Assembly (NCBI GenBank): GCA_036971475.1
Contig: JBAIZL010000006.1
Span: 16,781,459 to 16,845,458, forward strand
Origin: Prosapia bicincta
Taxonomy: Eukaryota > Arthropoda > Insecta > Hemiptera > Cercopidae
Reading direction: 5' to 3'
Length of the DNA stretch: 64,000 bases
The notes under the pieces were generated by a model that worked only from the letters and a program-made list of their open reading frames with translations, ran no database searches and was not told the DNA's origin. Below are positions 1-31,340 of the stretch, in pieces. Numbering within the stretch: position 1 is the stretch's first letter; every line of letters starts with the position of its first letter. The translations under genes were made by a program, and so were the position numbers.

Positions 1-419
1 TATTTCTCCCAGTGTCTGTAGTGAGTTCTCTTTGGACTCTCCAAGAACTTAAGTATTCATTTCTGCCTGCCACTTTGCAGACGCTTCACCTCCGCTTGCA
101 GTTGCATTGCAGTTATCAATGATTATGTTGCTCCACCAGTTTTTTTTCCCAGTTCGTTATTCTGGACAGCCTCTTATTTGCTTTAGTTAAGATCGGAAGA
201 AAGAGATGAGTTCAGAACTATATTCCATAACTGCGCGAATATAGGTTTTATAGACTGTTGCCATCACATCCTGACTTACTCTCCATTTTGTAGTTGCTAG
301 TCTCTTTAGGATATTATTTTTCTTTTGAGCTTTTTTCAGTTGCAAATTGTTTTTGCTTGGACCAACTAAGTCTGTTGTCGAAATTAACGCTTAAGTACTT
401 GACAACATTTGTTTCTTTT

Positions 420-1408
420 TCAACTACATTCCATTGTAAGTTTCAAATTATATTGTCTAGTGGATAATGTGATTAATTGAAATACTTTTTTTTTTGTATT
501 TACCTCCATCTTATTATCTTTGAACCATTCCGAGACATTGGCAAACACATTATTCAAGGTTTCCTCCAATCCCGGAATGTTACTACACGTTGCCCATATG
601 GCTATTTCATCAGCATATAGGAGGTTGTTAACACCTGATATGCTTATAGTGGGGCATTGAACGAACATTGTTGATCATGATGTTGAAAAGCAAGCAGCTA
701 AGCACTACTCCTTGTGATAGCCCATGACAGACTTTCTTGTACTTTGATACATTATTTTGGTACCTGGTTCGGATATATCTTTCAAGTAAGAAGTGCTTTA
801 TCCACTTGTACATATTACCAGTCACATGCAGTCGACAGCTTGTGGAGCAGCATAGATCTCCATACTTTATATATACTGCTTTTAGGTCAATAAATACTAC
901 AAGAGTGGATTGTTTATGGTGAAACCCATCTTTTACCAATTGTGTTAGTTTGACAATTTGATCAATGTTAGAACGATTTTGTAAGTCAGCCTAATGGTCC
1001 GAGATCCCTCCAACACCTTCCAGGTACTGCTGCAGTCTCGTGTCTACCATTTTCTCAGCTGTTTTACAGAGCAAACTTGTAAGGGAGATCGGTCTAAAAC
1101 TGGTAAGGATGTTATCGGGTTTTCCCTTCTTGTTGATAGCCTAGTAACGATCTCTGCTTTCTTCCATTTTTCTTTCGATGTGATGTTTCCATGAGATATT
1201 ACTAGTTTTAACAGGGTTTTTTGAGGGTTTTTATGAGATTCTTCAACAATTCTTTGTATATTTTATCCGGGCCTACTGATTTGCCTTTCTTTAACAACTG
1301 AATTGTGAGCTCCAGTTCAGATAGGCTGAATGAGTTGTTAAACAGGGAGTTCTGATAGGCAGCTGGGCACGTGCTAGAAGTTTTCCTTTTACGAGTATCG
1401 GCTCCCAC
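420..1408 (-). pseudogene. Reverse-transcriptase domain remnant in three frames
   Basis: Three minus-strand frames (1408-1208, 939-628, 668-420) carry successive RT palm and finger motifs in the right order: GPDK, then QGVVLS, then YADE, then a KMEVNTKK stretch typical of the strand after the catalytic box. The change of frame between 939-628 and 668-420 and the YADE box show it cannot make active enzyme. It belongs to the element that starts near 2707. Confidence 0.75.
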
Positions 1409-2018
1409 AGGTAGGCCTTCTTTTCATTATTGAGGCTTCATATGAAATGGTGAGCTTTAAGCCCATCTTGTCTGAAGTTGAAGTTGGCAACAAAGTGTCT
1501 GTAAGTTTCACGTTTTTCATTTATAATAGCTCTTCTTAGTTCGGCCTGTTTTTTGTTAGGTCTAGGGAGTCACAAAACAGCTTTGTTAATTTTTTTCCTT
1601 GTCCTATCCCTTTTTGCTTTTAATTCCATTAATTTAGAGTTCCAGAAAGGTTTGTAGAATTTCACTTGGCCCCTTGGGATTGATCCTTTCGCAACTAATA
1701 GAATTACGTTAACAAAACTATCACGTACCTTTTCAGAGTTGTTACCAACAAGATTCTCTTTGATTACTTCATTGGAGATTTTGGCAAACCGGGCCTAATA
1801 AGCATTTTTAGAATTACATCTTGGCATCCGTTGCTGTGGAAGTTAGTTTTCTTTGGTTTGATTTTCAAGATGTGAGACCGATAACCATTCTCATCATGTG
1901 CGTCATCTACTAGGGTCAGTATGGCTCGAGCAGCACCAAGGTTAAATCAGGGGTTGATTGTTGGCCGGCGAAAGAGAGAAAGGTTAGGTTATTTTTAAGT
2001 TGGATAAAGTTTGAGTTG

Positions 2019-2396
2019 TCAATTTGTTCTTGCATCTATAGATCGTCTGTCAGGGCTAGTAGTTCCATCTTGGAGAATGTGCTTAAAGTCTTTGATAATA
2101 ATGATGTTTAGATGTTTATATCTTACAGCTAGGTAATCAAGATTGAGTCTGTTACTGGGCAGGTTATATAAGCTGAAGGCATAGTACAGTGTTCCGTTAG
2201 CCCATATTTTTAGTCTTATTACCTCCATTTGGTCAGCGCTCTTCATTTCGTGAACAATGGCGTAGTTACTATCATGTCTCTTGCTTACTCCCAACAGGAT
2301 CCCAGATGCAACCTGTCTTGATCTTTTCAGTACATATGCAGTATAGTTTGTTAGATCATAAAATTGCAGGTTATCTGTTGATGCACCTGCTTCCAC
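2019..2396 (-). pseudogene. AP-like endonuclease domain remnant
   Basis: A 125-codon open stretch on the minus strand aligns by pattern with the middle of the AP-type endonuclease of non-LTR elements: a strand with LKIWANGTLYYAFSLYN, then an LNIIII strand followed by KDFKH where GDFNAH is expected. In this family the D and N of that motif bind metal and DNA, so this copy looks inactive. Further N-terminal sequence can be traced to about 2550 in other frames. Confidence 0.65.
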
Positions 2397-2930
2397 AATT
2401 ACAAAAATGTCTGTGTCACAAGCTTATATAGTCATCCTTAGTTCGATGAACTTTGTGTTACTTAAGCCTCCGACATTCTAGAAGAGGGTACGAATTCCAT
2501 CGTCCAGGCCTTTAGAAAGCCCATTTTGATTTTGGTTCTTGAGTGTATTCTGTTTTCGCAATGTCTCTGTTTGGCTTGGGTTCTCAGCCAACTCTGCTGA
2601 TCATTTAGCACTACCCAGAGGACGCATGCAGCTTGAAATATGCTGAGGACGCGACCAACTTTGTCCATCATTTTTGCATGAACTTGTGTTATGTTTATTT
2701 CTAACATAAGTGAAGCAAGTTTGTTATTGAATTACAGGAGAAAATGAAGGCCACTTTTGTACTTTGACATTCAGTTAACATATGCTAAAAAAACCTATTT
2801 TTTCTATGGAAACCTGTTTCAGATGGATATTTTGCAACTATTTGTAATTTAGCTATATTATATTGCAGCATAAATATCTTAGTTGCTTAATAAATGAACA
2901 ACAACAACCCTTGCTACAAATATTTAAATA

Positions 2931-2976
2931 CCCTTGATGTACATTTCGCTAAAAGTGTTATCATCATCAGAAGGTT
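2931..2976 (-). ncRNA. Hammerhead ribozyme motif, canonical core
   Basis: On the minus strand: stem I arm AACCTT, box 1 CTGATGA plus T, stem II hairpin (about 2951-2961), box 2 GAAA, a minimal stem III made by palindromic ATGTACAT, cleavage-site C after AU, then stem I partner AAGG. Order and spacing match a type I hammerhead with a very short stem III, the form known from Penelope-like elements, which usually act as dimers. Confidence 0.75.
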
Positions 2977-3222
2977 CCAAATATACTGGGTTCTAAAAAC
3001 TAGAAACCTAATGAAAACTAAGAATGGGCATCCCTCCCACTCCTTCGTTCCATGACAGGTTTATCAAATACCAGCGCAACATGCAGGAACAAGACCACAC
3101 CCATCATTGTTCCTACATCCAGCGTTGGTATTGGATAAACCGGTCACTGGGCGAAGGAGTGGGAGGGATGCCCATTCTTAGTTTTCGTTAGGTTTATAGT
3201 TTTTAGAACCCAGTATATTTGT

Positions 3223-3269
3223 AACCTTCTGATGATGATAACACCGTTAGCGAAATGTACATCAAGGGT
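3223..3269 (+). ncRNA. Hammerhead ribozyme motif, canonical core
   Basis: Mirror copy of the motif at 2931-2976. Stem I ACCTT (3224-3228) pairs with AAGG (3264-3267). Box 1 CTGATGA is at 3229-3235. Stem II GATAAC pairs with GTTAGC with one mismatch. Box 2 GAAA is at 3252-3255. Stem III lies within ATGTACAT and predicted cleavage follows C3263. Stem II loop bases differ between the two copies while the core is unchanged. Confidence 0.78.
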
Positions 3270-3787
3270 ATTTAAATATTTGTAGCAAGACTTATTATTG
3301 TTCATTTATTATAATTATGCTACTGTGCTCTGTATACATTTGTATCTTAGTTCCTTGTTTCACAGATGCAAATAAAACTTTTATTTACAGACATGAGTTT
3401 AATGCGTGGTTGTGAAGTTAGGTTATGTTTGTATGATTATTAAAGTAAGTTTTGATTATTATTAATATTTTCTGAGAGTTATAGTAAACTTGTTTCTTAT
3501 TTCATATGTATTTTTAAAGGAATAAGTGTAAAAATGGATTGTGTGGAAAAAATCTATTTTAAAAATTGTAAAATAATAATTTGAAATGTTAATAAAATTG
3601 TAATAAGATATAAAAACAATTTTGGGATTGCAAGTAAAATTTATAATATTCTCAAATATGTTTGTATTGTCTATATCGAGTGCAATAAATAAATGGTAAT
3701 AAATGTACAGGTGCTTAATTAATACTTTATTAATTTGTATATGTTATTAAATAAAAATTAATTTAATTAATTTTAAAATTATTTCAG

Positions 3788-22770
<18,983 letters not shown>

Positions 22771-23799
22771 ACCCAAATCTTGGCAGAAATGTATTCAACT
22801 TTTCATGCATTCTCCAGTATTTTAACTTATCCACGATGGAATCTTAGCACTTGGCAATATTTTTACAGTTTGCTCATAGTAGCATTTATACATTCAACAA
22901 AAGCATCATGTTTTCTAACTATCACTAATTTGAATTATTTTGAAAGTAAGTATGGTAAAATATAAAAATAAGGGAAAAGTATTGAAACATGTGGTTTTAA
23001 AGTTATTTCTATATTTTTCTGTAATTGTATAAATATCTTCTAACGTTGAGTAATACTTCATTAGTTTACAATTTTAAAAAAGACAATTTTTTAATTTATA
23101 ATGAAGGTTTCATTTAATATAGTTGTATTTACCTTTATTTATTTGTTGGAATTGTGTTATGGTTTACTCCGTTTCTTTTCAATTATTGTTTTATATATTT
23201 TAGCAAAAATACATTAAAAAATAAACTATTGTTAAAAATATATATATACACATATATAATTAAGCAAATTCAATGCTGTAGTTAATATCATCCATTATTT
23301 CAATTTACCTGTGGTATCTAGTTATGTGCAGAGTTGATTTTACCATAGCTGATTTCCTTCTTATTTCCTGATATAAATATTTATTATTTTCAAATTGCCT
23401 TTACTCTTAATTCATTGATTATGTTTTTCCCGGTGTACTCGATTTTGATCTGTGTTATATAAATTGGTCATTGTAGGCAAATTACACAAAAATAAGGGTA
23501 GTAAGGTATGAGGATTAAATTATTAAGATATACATTCTGAAAACAATACGGGCAGAGATATGCACGTAGTAAATATAAGAACAACAGCAGCTGATTGGTT
23601 GTTGTTCCTCGGGGCTAGAATACAACTACAGGAGAAACATATTGAAAAAACACTCTCTTATTAAAAAAAGAAAGAATAAAATCAATAAATTTGTGTACTC
23701 ATGGTCTTAAAATTATATATAAAAAATAAAAACACTATGTATGTCATCAAAGTAGAAAACGACTTTGTAATACCCATTTTACAATACCTACTATTAGTT

Positions 23800-23811
<12 letters not shown>
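22771..23811 (+). other. CanB 3'UTR / downstream AT-rich sequence
   Basis: Follows the CanB stop codon. Candidate AATAAA-type signals occur near 23212 and 23666, but none is clearly decisive. No other gene seen. Confidence 0.4.

Positions 23812-23892
<81 letters not shown>
23812..23892. repeat. (TC)n followed by (TA)n
   Basis: Compound microsatellite: TC repeats to 23840 and TA repeats to about 23892, next to a family B PLE terminus. Confidence 0.95.
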
Positions 23893-23894
<2 letters not shown>

Positions 23895-24039
23895 GGTTAG
23901 TTTTGGTTGGTAAAGATTATTTAAATTTTTTTTTTTTAAAGATTTTTTGGATTTTTTGGACTAGGAGACTGACAGACTTACCTTGGTAAGAGTCCACACT
24001 GTAGTCTTGAAATAGAAACACACAAAAGCACTTAAACAA

Positions 24040-24076
24040 TGATATATTTCAACCACACAGTGGTCTTTGTCAATCG
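24040..24076 (-). ncRNA. Hammerhead-like motif, variant core (family B)
   Basis: On minus: box 1 TTGACAA plus A, stem II GACCAC/GTGGTT with TGT loop, box 2 GAAA, stem III from the short palindrome ATAT. Stem I is short (about 2-3 bp). Box 1 carries T3 and A8 in place of C3 and G8. Confidence 0.55.
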
Positions 24077-24251
24077 AAGAGAAAACACAAAAAGAAATAT
24101 GAGAGAATGAAATAAAATAATTGTAATCACTCATGGAAACAATATATATATCTTTAATCTGTGCATCTGTGACATCTGATTTCTACTCTACACAATCTGT
24201 GATTACAATTATTTTATTTCATTCTCTCATATTTCTTTTTGTGTTTTCTCT

Positions 24252-24290
24252 TCGATTGACAAAGACCACTGTGTGGTTGAAATATATCAT
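24252..24290 (+). ncRNA. Hammerhead-like motif, variant core (family B)
   Basis: Plus-strand copy: TTGACAA (24256-24262), stem II GACCAC/GTGGTT (24264-24278), GAAA (24279-24282). Identical core to the other family B copies at 24040, 34322 and 36881. Confidence 0.55.
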
Positions 24291-24378
24291 TGTTTAAGTG
24301 CTTTTGTGTGTTTCTATTTCAAGACTACAGTGTGGACTCTTACCAAGGTAAGTCTGTCAGTCTCCTAGTCCAAAAAAT

Positions 24379-24380
<2 letters not shown>

Positions 24381-24458
<78 letters not shown>

Positions 24459-24619
24459 GTTAATATATTACTATTTTTGAGTAATTTTATCCACCATTAA
24501 GTGCAATAATTTTACCTTGAGTGATTACTTAATGGTGGATAAAATTACTCAAAAATAGTAATATATTAACTTCATAAAGTCAGTGCAACGGAAAAACAAT
24601 GGATAATGTTAAATATCAA

Positions 24620-24692
<73 letters not shown>
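24381..24692. repeat. (TA)n, truncated PLE-A hairpin, (TA)n
   Basis: A (TA)n tract to 24455 is followed by a PLE-A terminus in inverted arrangement (24456-24571) whose hammerhead core is deleted at TTGAGTGATTACTTAATGG. The PLE-A start-codon region follows, ending at CAAGAAT (24623), then (TA)n to 24692. Confidence 0.8.
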
Positions 24693-24693
<1 letters not shown>

Positions 24694-24999
24694 TAATTTC
24701 CAGTCGTTATTAAAATACTATTTTATTCATCCACTTAGGTAACACTTGATGTTAAACAGTTTTTTAAAATCTTTATTCATTAATTAAATTTAAAATAGTG
24801 ATGTGTTTAGGTTGGGTTTGAACTGTATGACTGCATGTTTCAATTCCAGAACTCTACTGTTAATTAAGTATATTAAATAAATAAATAAATTCATTAATTG
24901 AATATTAATTCATGATTAAACATAATTTATGTAATATTTTTAAAACTGTATTAGTATAAAGTGTCATCCACTACAAGTTAAACAAATTTACTATAACAG

Positions 25000-25522
<523 letters not shown>

Positions 25523-25550
25523 AAATAATCTTTACCAACCAAAACTAACC

Positions 25551-25553
<3 letters not shown>

Positions 25554-25600
<47 letters not shown>

Positions 25601-25896
25601 GTTAATATATTACTATTGTAAGTAATTTTATCCACAATTAAGTGCAATGATTTTATCTTGAGTGATGAGGCGCCTTTCGTTCACTTGACCATTACTTACA
25701 ATAGTAATATATCAACTTCATAAAGTCAGTGCAACAGAAAAACAATGGATAACGTAAAATATCAAGAATATATATATATATATATTACGTTGTCCATTAT
25801 TTTTCCGTTGCACTGACTTTATGAAGTTGATATATTACTATTGTAATATATGCTAAAAGTGGTGGATAAAAGTATTTACAATAGTAATATATCAAT

Positions 25897-25932
<36 letters not shown>

Positions 25933-25963
25933 TAATTTTAGGGATAACGTAAAATATCAAGAG

Positions 25964-26038
<75 letters not shown>
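25554..26038. repeat. (TA)n tracts with PLE-A terminus fragments
   Basis: (TA)n at 25554-25597. A PLE-A hairpin with partly deleted hammerhead follows (25598-25725), then the start-codon region ending at CAAGAAT (25769). A second inverted fragment (about 25785-25895) and (TA)n at 25898-25931 and 25971-26038 complete the block. It is a pile-up of terminal fragments. Confidence 0.7.
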
Positions 26039-26041
<3 letters not shown>

Positions 26042-26046
26042 CTGTT

Positions 26047-26086
26047 TTTTGATTGACAAAGATAATTTTGATCGAAATATTTCAAT
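26047..26086 (+). ncRNA. Hammerhead-like motif, variant core (family C)
   Basis: Stem I TTGA/TCAA, box 1 TTGACAA plus A, stem II GAT/ATC, box 2 GAAA, stem III ATAT, then T at the cleavage position. It has the same T3/A8 change as family B but different stem I and II sequence, so the helices have been kept while their bases changed. Confidence 0.55.
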
Positions 26087-26230
26087 AGTGTGATAAGTTT
26101 TTATATGTGTCTATTTATTTATCTCTAAGAGATTGCAGTTTTGGAATATTGCCATTAGGTAAGTCTGTCAGTCTCCTATCTAGTCCAAAAATTCCTAAAT
26201 AATAAGCTTTAAGCTCTACTAGAACTAACC
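26087..26230 (+). repeat. Family C PLE terminal repeat (single arm)
   Basis: Contains AAGAGATTGCAGTTTTGGA, a truncated AGGTAAGTCTGTCAGTCTCC block and TAGAACTAACCTATATA, the same unit seen as an inverted pair at 40302-40530. It is related to family B through the shared GTAAGTCTGTCAGTCTCC block. Confidence 0.6.
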
Positions 26231-26239
26231 TATATATAT

Positions 26240-29200
26240 ATATATATAAGGAACTAAAATAAAATTTGTCTTTGTTGACCCAAGTAGGAATTGACTTTTA
26301 AACAAAATGTTCATATTGTTTTAATATTAAGTCAAAATAAAATATCAAACGACAACTGCTGCTGAATATAGAAGGTGTGTCAATAAATCTTTCAAAGTAA
26401 AATGTTCTGGATGAAAAGTATTGCAAGATTTGAACAAAAAATTAACCTATATTTATTAATAGAACAATTTTAGGAAAGTATACATTTTAAAAGTATATTG
26501 TAATAACTGACCAATTTTATCACACTTTTTAAGGGCAAAAAACAACTTGAAAATTTAAAATGGCAGCTGTGCTAGGTACAATATAATAATTGTCATAAAT
26601 ATCATAATACACAAAATCCTTGCTGACTCTTGTGATCAACTGTGAGAAATTAACTTTAGTCATCAAACATTTGTGTTCTCTTTACTTTCAATACAAGTAA
26701 AATACTAAATAGTTTTAATGATCAAAAATAAATTTAAAATTACAGTATTAAGTATAACACAATCTTCTAAACTTTATATATAATATTCTAGCTTATAACA
26801 TCCTTCAAACGTTCCTTCTTAATATTTTCTGAATTTTATTAACTATAAATTCTTTAATATAATGTGTCAAAACACATTTGCTTCTTGTACCCATCCTCAA
26901 TACTAATGTACCCATTCTCAGTAAGATAACTATGTTTTATTTTAGTAGAAAATACAAATTAAAAACAATTAATTATTGATAAACTTATATTCTTACACCA
27001 CTAGTTAGTTGTAAGATTTAATAGAAGCAGTTTGCTATTAAATAAGAAAAATCTTTATATTGTGAATGATAATGGCTAAGATTAGAGATTTATTACATTT
27101 TATAAACTGTTTAATTAGTGTTTTGAATCTCTTAAAAATGTAGTCTTCTTAGCTAAAATTTAAATTTACTAAACTGTAAAATCATTATGTTAAACTTGCT
27201 TATAGCAACACATACTTGTTGAGGATTGCTGATTTGAGAGATGTGTCCCATTGTCAACTCAGACCGTAATAGTTATGGTGTGAGTTGACAATGGGACACA
27301 TTTCCTGGAACGGCCGTCCTCAACAACTATAAAAGTAAGTGCTACTATAGGCAAGTGTAACATATTTACAAGTGTTTTTAGTTAAAAACTAGTAGCTCAT
27401 GTGAAGATGAATCAACTAATAGAGTAAAATAATTTCTGTTTCACCATTATTAATCTTAAGTCGACTATTCTCATAAAACTAAATGAATATCTTATTTATG
27501 TTATGTTATCAATTAATAATTTGTTTTATTGTTATTAAATTTTATATGAATGCACTAAGAACTACAATATTTAAGTTTAGATGATTTATACTTGTTTACA
27601 TCATTGTGTATTTATGCTTGTTACTTGTTGAGAGTTATAAATAGTATAATATATAAAATCTGTTATATTTTGTTTAAACTGGCAGGTAAACATTATTATG
27701 TGTGCCATATAATAAGAGTTTTATTTATAGTTGCAAGTTTCTTTGAATCTTTTTGTGTTCATTTACAGAAACTAACAAAGTTTCTATTTAATATTTTTAA
27801 AACTTATAAAAATTACTATATATTTTGATTGGAATGTGGTAAAAGCTTGTTTAATATTAGTTTATAATCTAATAATTCATTTACTTTGTTTAAATATAGT
27901 AAATTTCTTGAACATTTCCTACAGAAAAAGCAAATTTTGTTATCTGCAGTAAATATGAATTAACTGTCAAGTCAATTTTAAGTGTCTTGAGAAGCAGTGA
28001 CTAACATAAAAACAAGTAAGTGCAAGAAAAAGAGAGCACTCTAGTCTTTCTTCTTGTGGTAGTACTGTCTCTGAATTTTCCTAAAAAGAGACTCTTAACT
28101 AGTAAGCAATCCGAGGTTATGATGTTATAAATAAATAATATTATACATTCTCTTCATAGATGTTGGATGCACGTTTCTCTATCATATTTTTATTTATGGA
28201 TAACAGAAACTTTGACATTTATTTTTTACAATGTTTATAAAATGAGTTGTCTAAATCTTGTACTTGAAAAGGGTTACCATAGTGTTTTTGCTAATATGTT
28301 TATTGTAATAAGGATATATAGGCTAATGACTAAGCATGTAAAAAATTGCAATTTTTGTATCTTCAATTACATCACAGATTATTTTTTAATTTGTCAGCTT
28401 TTTCAATATCTTCAATGAATTTTATTTTAATTTTAGGTTATATTGTTTTAATTTGTTTTTAACAAGTAGTTTACCTTTGTTTTAACAGGCCTAATTATCT
28501 ATATAAAGTTTGATAATTTCTTAAATGCTTATTGTAACTATATACACAATAGTGTTTAAATAAGTAATCAATGTATTGTTAAGGATGTATGGTTGTCAAT
28601 TTTGTGTAGGACTACATGTGAGGTTGGATGAAGTAAATTAAACGACAGTATTTTGTAATTTGAGATGAAGAAACGTTATACAGTTTAACAGTTTTTGTTT
28701 AAAGAAATTAATGATAGCTGAAATAATTTTCCCAATCATCTTGTGGTATAACTGACCCTACATACATATTATATATATATATTATACATATATCATATTT
28801 TATTTGCAAATTTCTTGTTATTTATCAAAATTTATATTTATCATTGTGTACTATAATATGTTATAAAAATACACATTTCATAAATTTATGTTACCTTTAA
28901 GTGTTTAAAATACAATTGTATATATATTCTAAAATTATTCATGTTATACAGTTTTGTGTATGTACTTGTATCAATTGTTTATGCATGGTCTTTGTATCTA
29001 ATGTACAGTTAGGAACTGTTGCACACTTTCCTCCTTTCATTGTGATTTCACTACTTTATCATAAAATAAAAAAAAATATCGACCATTGTTGTTTCTTCTT
29101 AAAGCCCAATTTCATATTTATTTTAATAAAACTAACAAATATTTTTTACTGAAAAATTAAAGATGCATTTTCAAGTTTATATAAATATTTTGTTATAATA

Positions 29201-31130
29201 ATTTTGTCTCAGAGTGTTTGTAAAGTAATATTACTTGGCTGGTTACACACTGTTGTCTCAAGATATTTGACTTGTGTCCAGTACATCTCACTAAAACCAA
29301 CCTGTCTTATCCAATAGGGGCTGAGGCAGTGGTGAGACACATATTTCTGCTTCAGACTTGTGTCTCATAAGACAAGTTTATCAGAGTTTAGTAAGATTAT
29401 CTCATGAGATGCTGGTTTTTTAGATGCGCACTCAACACAGTTTTAATCAGCCCTGTGAAAAGCAATAAGAATCCAATCCATAAATATCAATTTTTTAAAG
29501 CTTGATAATGTTCAGGTAAATGAGACACATTTCTATTTTTCAAACATGATCTAATCTCAAATAATTTATTTACAAAGTAAAAACATCCTAAGACCAACCC
29601 CACATTAACGTTTTCTAAAATTGGGCCTTCTTTTTCAGTTCAACTTGTGGTTTAGATCCTTATTGCACGTATATACATCAGCGCTAACTATATCATTACC
29701 TTTTGTTGAGTCTTTTTTTATGTTAGTTTGATTTTTATTTCCTTAGTAAATTCTATATTAAATAAATTAGTAAAATTGTGGTGATAATTATTCTAATTTG
29801 TCTTCATTTTTTCAATTAATTTTTTAAAAAGTGTTTTGTTATAATATTTATTTTTGTTTTTCTACTTTTAAATATATGTAAATTAGTTTCTCATATTCTT
29901 TCTATTTTGTGTTATTTATTGTGAAAGGCCTTTATAAATGTAGTTTACAACTTTTATTTGTTAAATTATTTTTTACATATATTTTAAATCTCATTGTTAA
30001 TCCATACGATTTTGGTTTTTGTATTTACTTTCACAGGTTATGAAAAAAAGTATTTAAAAATGTAAATCTAAAAATTACCTATAGAAGCGTTAATAGAATT
30101 ACAAATATAATAAATAATAATCAAATTGATTTACATGATGTGTATTGTATAAAACAGGAATATTATTATGAGTTTCATGAAGGTCAAGCAAATAAAAATT
30201 AAAGCAGCCAAGAGATGAAACATGCAATGTCATATTAATTTTATTAGACATTTCATAATGTCTCAGATACCAATGTGTAATCTTTTTTTAAGTCAAGGTA
30301 TTACAGAGATTTAATATAAAATATTTGCCAAATATCATGAACAAAATCTATGAAACTATTTTTGCATTTTGTAACACATTTATTTTGGTGCATTAATTCC
30401 TCGAATTTTTTATGCGCAATTTATGTGACTCATTTTAGAAGACAACATAACCAGCAGAGTTGCGCATTTTATGTAACTGTAAATATTTTAAACGTTAATT
30501 CCTGAGGAATTAAGGCTGATGTTTAATATTGCAGTAATTGTTACATAATAAGATGATTGACCTGCAATGTCTAGTTCAATTGAAATATAAGAGTTATGTG
30601 TTGGTTAAATAATTTAAGGCACAAATTTCAATTTAAACAAATCAAACCTTACTTTATTAAAATAAAAATATATACAATATCACAAACAAATCATATTAAA
30701 GAAATACTACGCTACTTACAGATCTTAACAAATTTTACAGATTAATTTTTAGAGCTGTACATGCTACAAAATCTAAGGCTGAGAGATACTGACCTTTTTT
30801 CAAGATTCCTAGAGTATTCAATTTACATTTAAATTTATGATTTCAACTTATAAAAAAATCTACTACATGATACAAAGGAATTTACATTTACTCCACTATT
30901 AGAAAAAGGAACATAGCATTAACATGCCTTTAAAATTTTGAATGATTAATGTTTAAAAATTAAATTTTGCAATTTTGTTCACTAAACTTCTTAAATTTTA
31001 TGACTTAGCTGTGTCGTTACAAACTGGCGTAGCCATGCCGTTTTGTTCATAGATATCTGCATTCCGGATTTAATGTTGGCTCGCTCGTAATTTTGAATCT
31101 GGTCCCAGCGTTGTACCGTAACGCAGAATT
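26240..31130. other. AT-rich intergenic sequence, no gene found
   Basis: Apart from the inverted repeat at 27197-27360, no ORF with conserved pattern, no TIR pair and no RNA gene was seen. Open frames up to 83 codons at 27592, 28167 and 28901 are hydrophobic by AT-rich composition only. A partly palindromic stretch with GAGACAC/GTGTCTC near 29270-29400 may be an old MITE. Confidence 0.5.
27197..27360. repeat. Inverted repeat with family F hammerhead-like motif
   Basis: The arms are centred near 27268. The plus arm has TGAG, TTGACAA (27285-27291), GGGA/TTCC stem II, GGAA box 2 (one change from GAAA), stem III ACGG/CCGT, then C and CTCA, pairing with TGAG as stem I. The minus arm has the same box 1, but box 2 is lost. 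It is homologous to the motif at 52678-52719. Confidence 0.6.
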
Positions 31131-31340
31131 TCTTCTATTAAACAAAAAATTAAATATAGTAAACTGTTATATGTTTTGAAAATAAAAGCTTCCCTTCACT
31201 TTTCAGTCTTAAAATGCGTCCAGTCGATCACATGGTTAAAATCGGAGAGGGAGCTGCGGCTACTTCCCGAGCATCTTAATTTTCGCGCACCGTTCTGCGC
31301 ATATTACAGTTCCATAATTTCAACCTAGAGGTCAGGCTCG
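31030..31340 (-). other. GC-richer patch with a possible minus-strand exon
   Basis: In a roughly 25-30% GC neighbourhood this patch is clearly richer in G, C and CpG. On minus, a good acceptor (TTTTTTGTTTAATAG) precedes about 31140, followed by an open frame containing QRWDQIQNYERANIKSGMQI to a TAA near 31000. Upstream sequence (31190-31340) has only short ORFs and could be a 5'UTR or promoter. I recognise no family; it may be a small gene, a pseudogene or chance. Confidence 0.2.

Larger units (their letters stand above)
1..2707 (-). mobile_element. Decayed non-LTR retrotransposon (endonuclease + reverse transcriptase), cut by window edge
   Basis: Reading the minus strand from about 2.7 kb towards 1, broken frames give an AP-type endonuclease followed by a reverse transcriptase. 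The endonuclease part (about 2396-2019) has a strand resembling the usual GDFN motif, but here it reads KDFKH, so a catalytic acid is lost. The RT part includes GKSVGPDKI (about 1290), a HGLSQGVVLSCLLFNI block (about 700-730) and LLYADEIAIWA (about 600-620), where the usual YADD is YADE. Thumb-like sequence continues to base 1, so the 3' end lies outside. Frames change several times and stops are frequent. It is a dead copy; the clade was not determined. Confidence 0.8.
2889..3310. repeat. Long inverted repeat with a hammerhead ribozyme in each arm
   Basis: The arms of about 200 bp (2889-3095 and 3105-3310) are near-perfect reverse complements around a short spacer near 3100. Each arm carries one hammerhead-like motif pointing towards its outer end, so either transcript strand contains one hammerhead and the antisense of another. 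No ORF is present. By analogy with the other inverted terminal repeats in the window this is probably a pair of PLE or retrozyme ends, but no PLE protein remnant is attached. Confidence 0.75.
23949..24380. repeat. Inverted pair of family B PLE termini
   Basis: The arms 23949-24131 and 24197-24380 are near-perfect reverse complements: TTTTTTGGACTAGGAGACTG at the left outer end and its complement at the right. Each has a hammerhead-like motif facing its outer end. The same terminal unit occurs at 25146-25522, 34236-34460, 34537-34716 and 36787-36956, next to the PLE-B coding copy at 34.9-36.7 kb, which assigns the unit to PLE-B. Confidence 0.75.

Noticed and set aside
24040..24290. CRISPR-like array from the repeated terminal units
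   Set aside because: Units are inverted pairs of long repeats with hammerhead cores in a eukaryotic genome; there are no regular spacers.
29230..29440. Possible MITE with GAGACAC/GTGTCTC palindromes
   Set aside because: Complementary patches are short and unordered; no terminal repeats or target duplication could be set.
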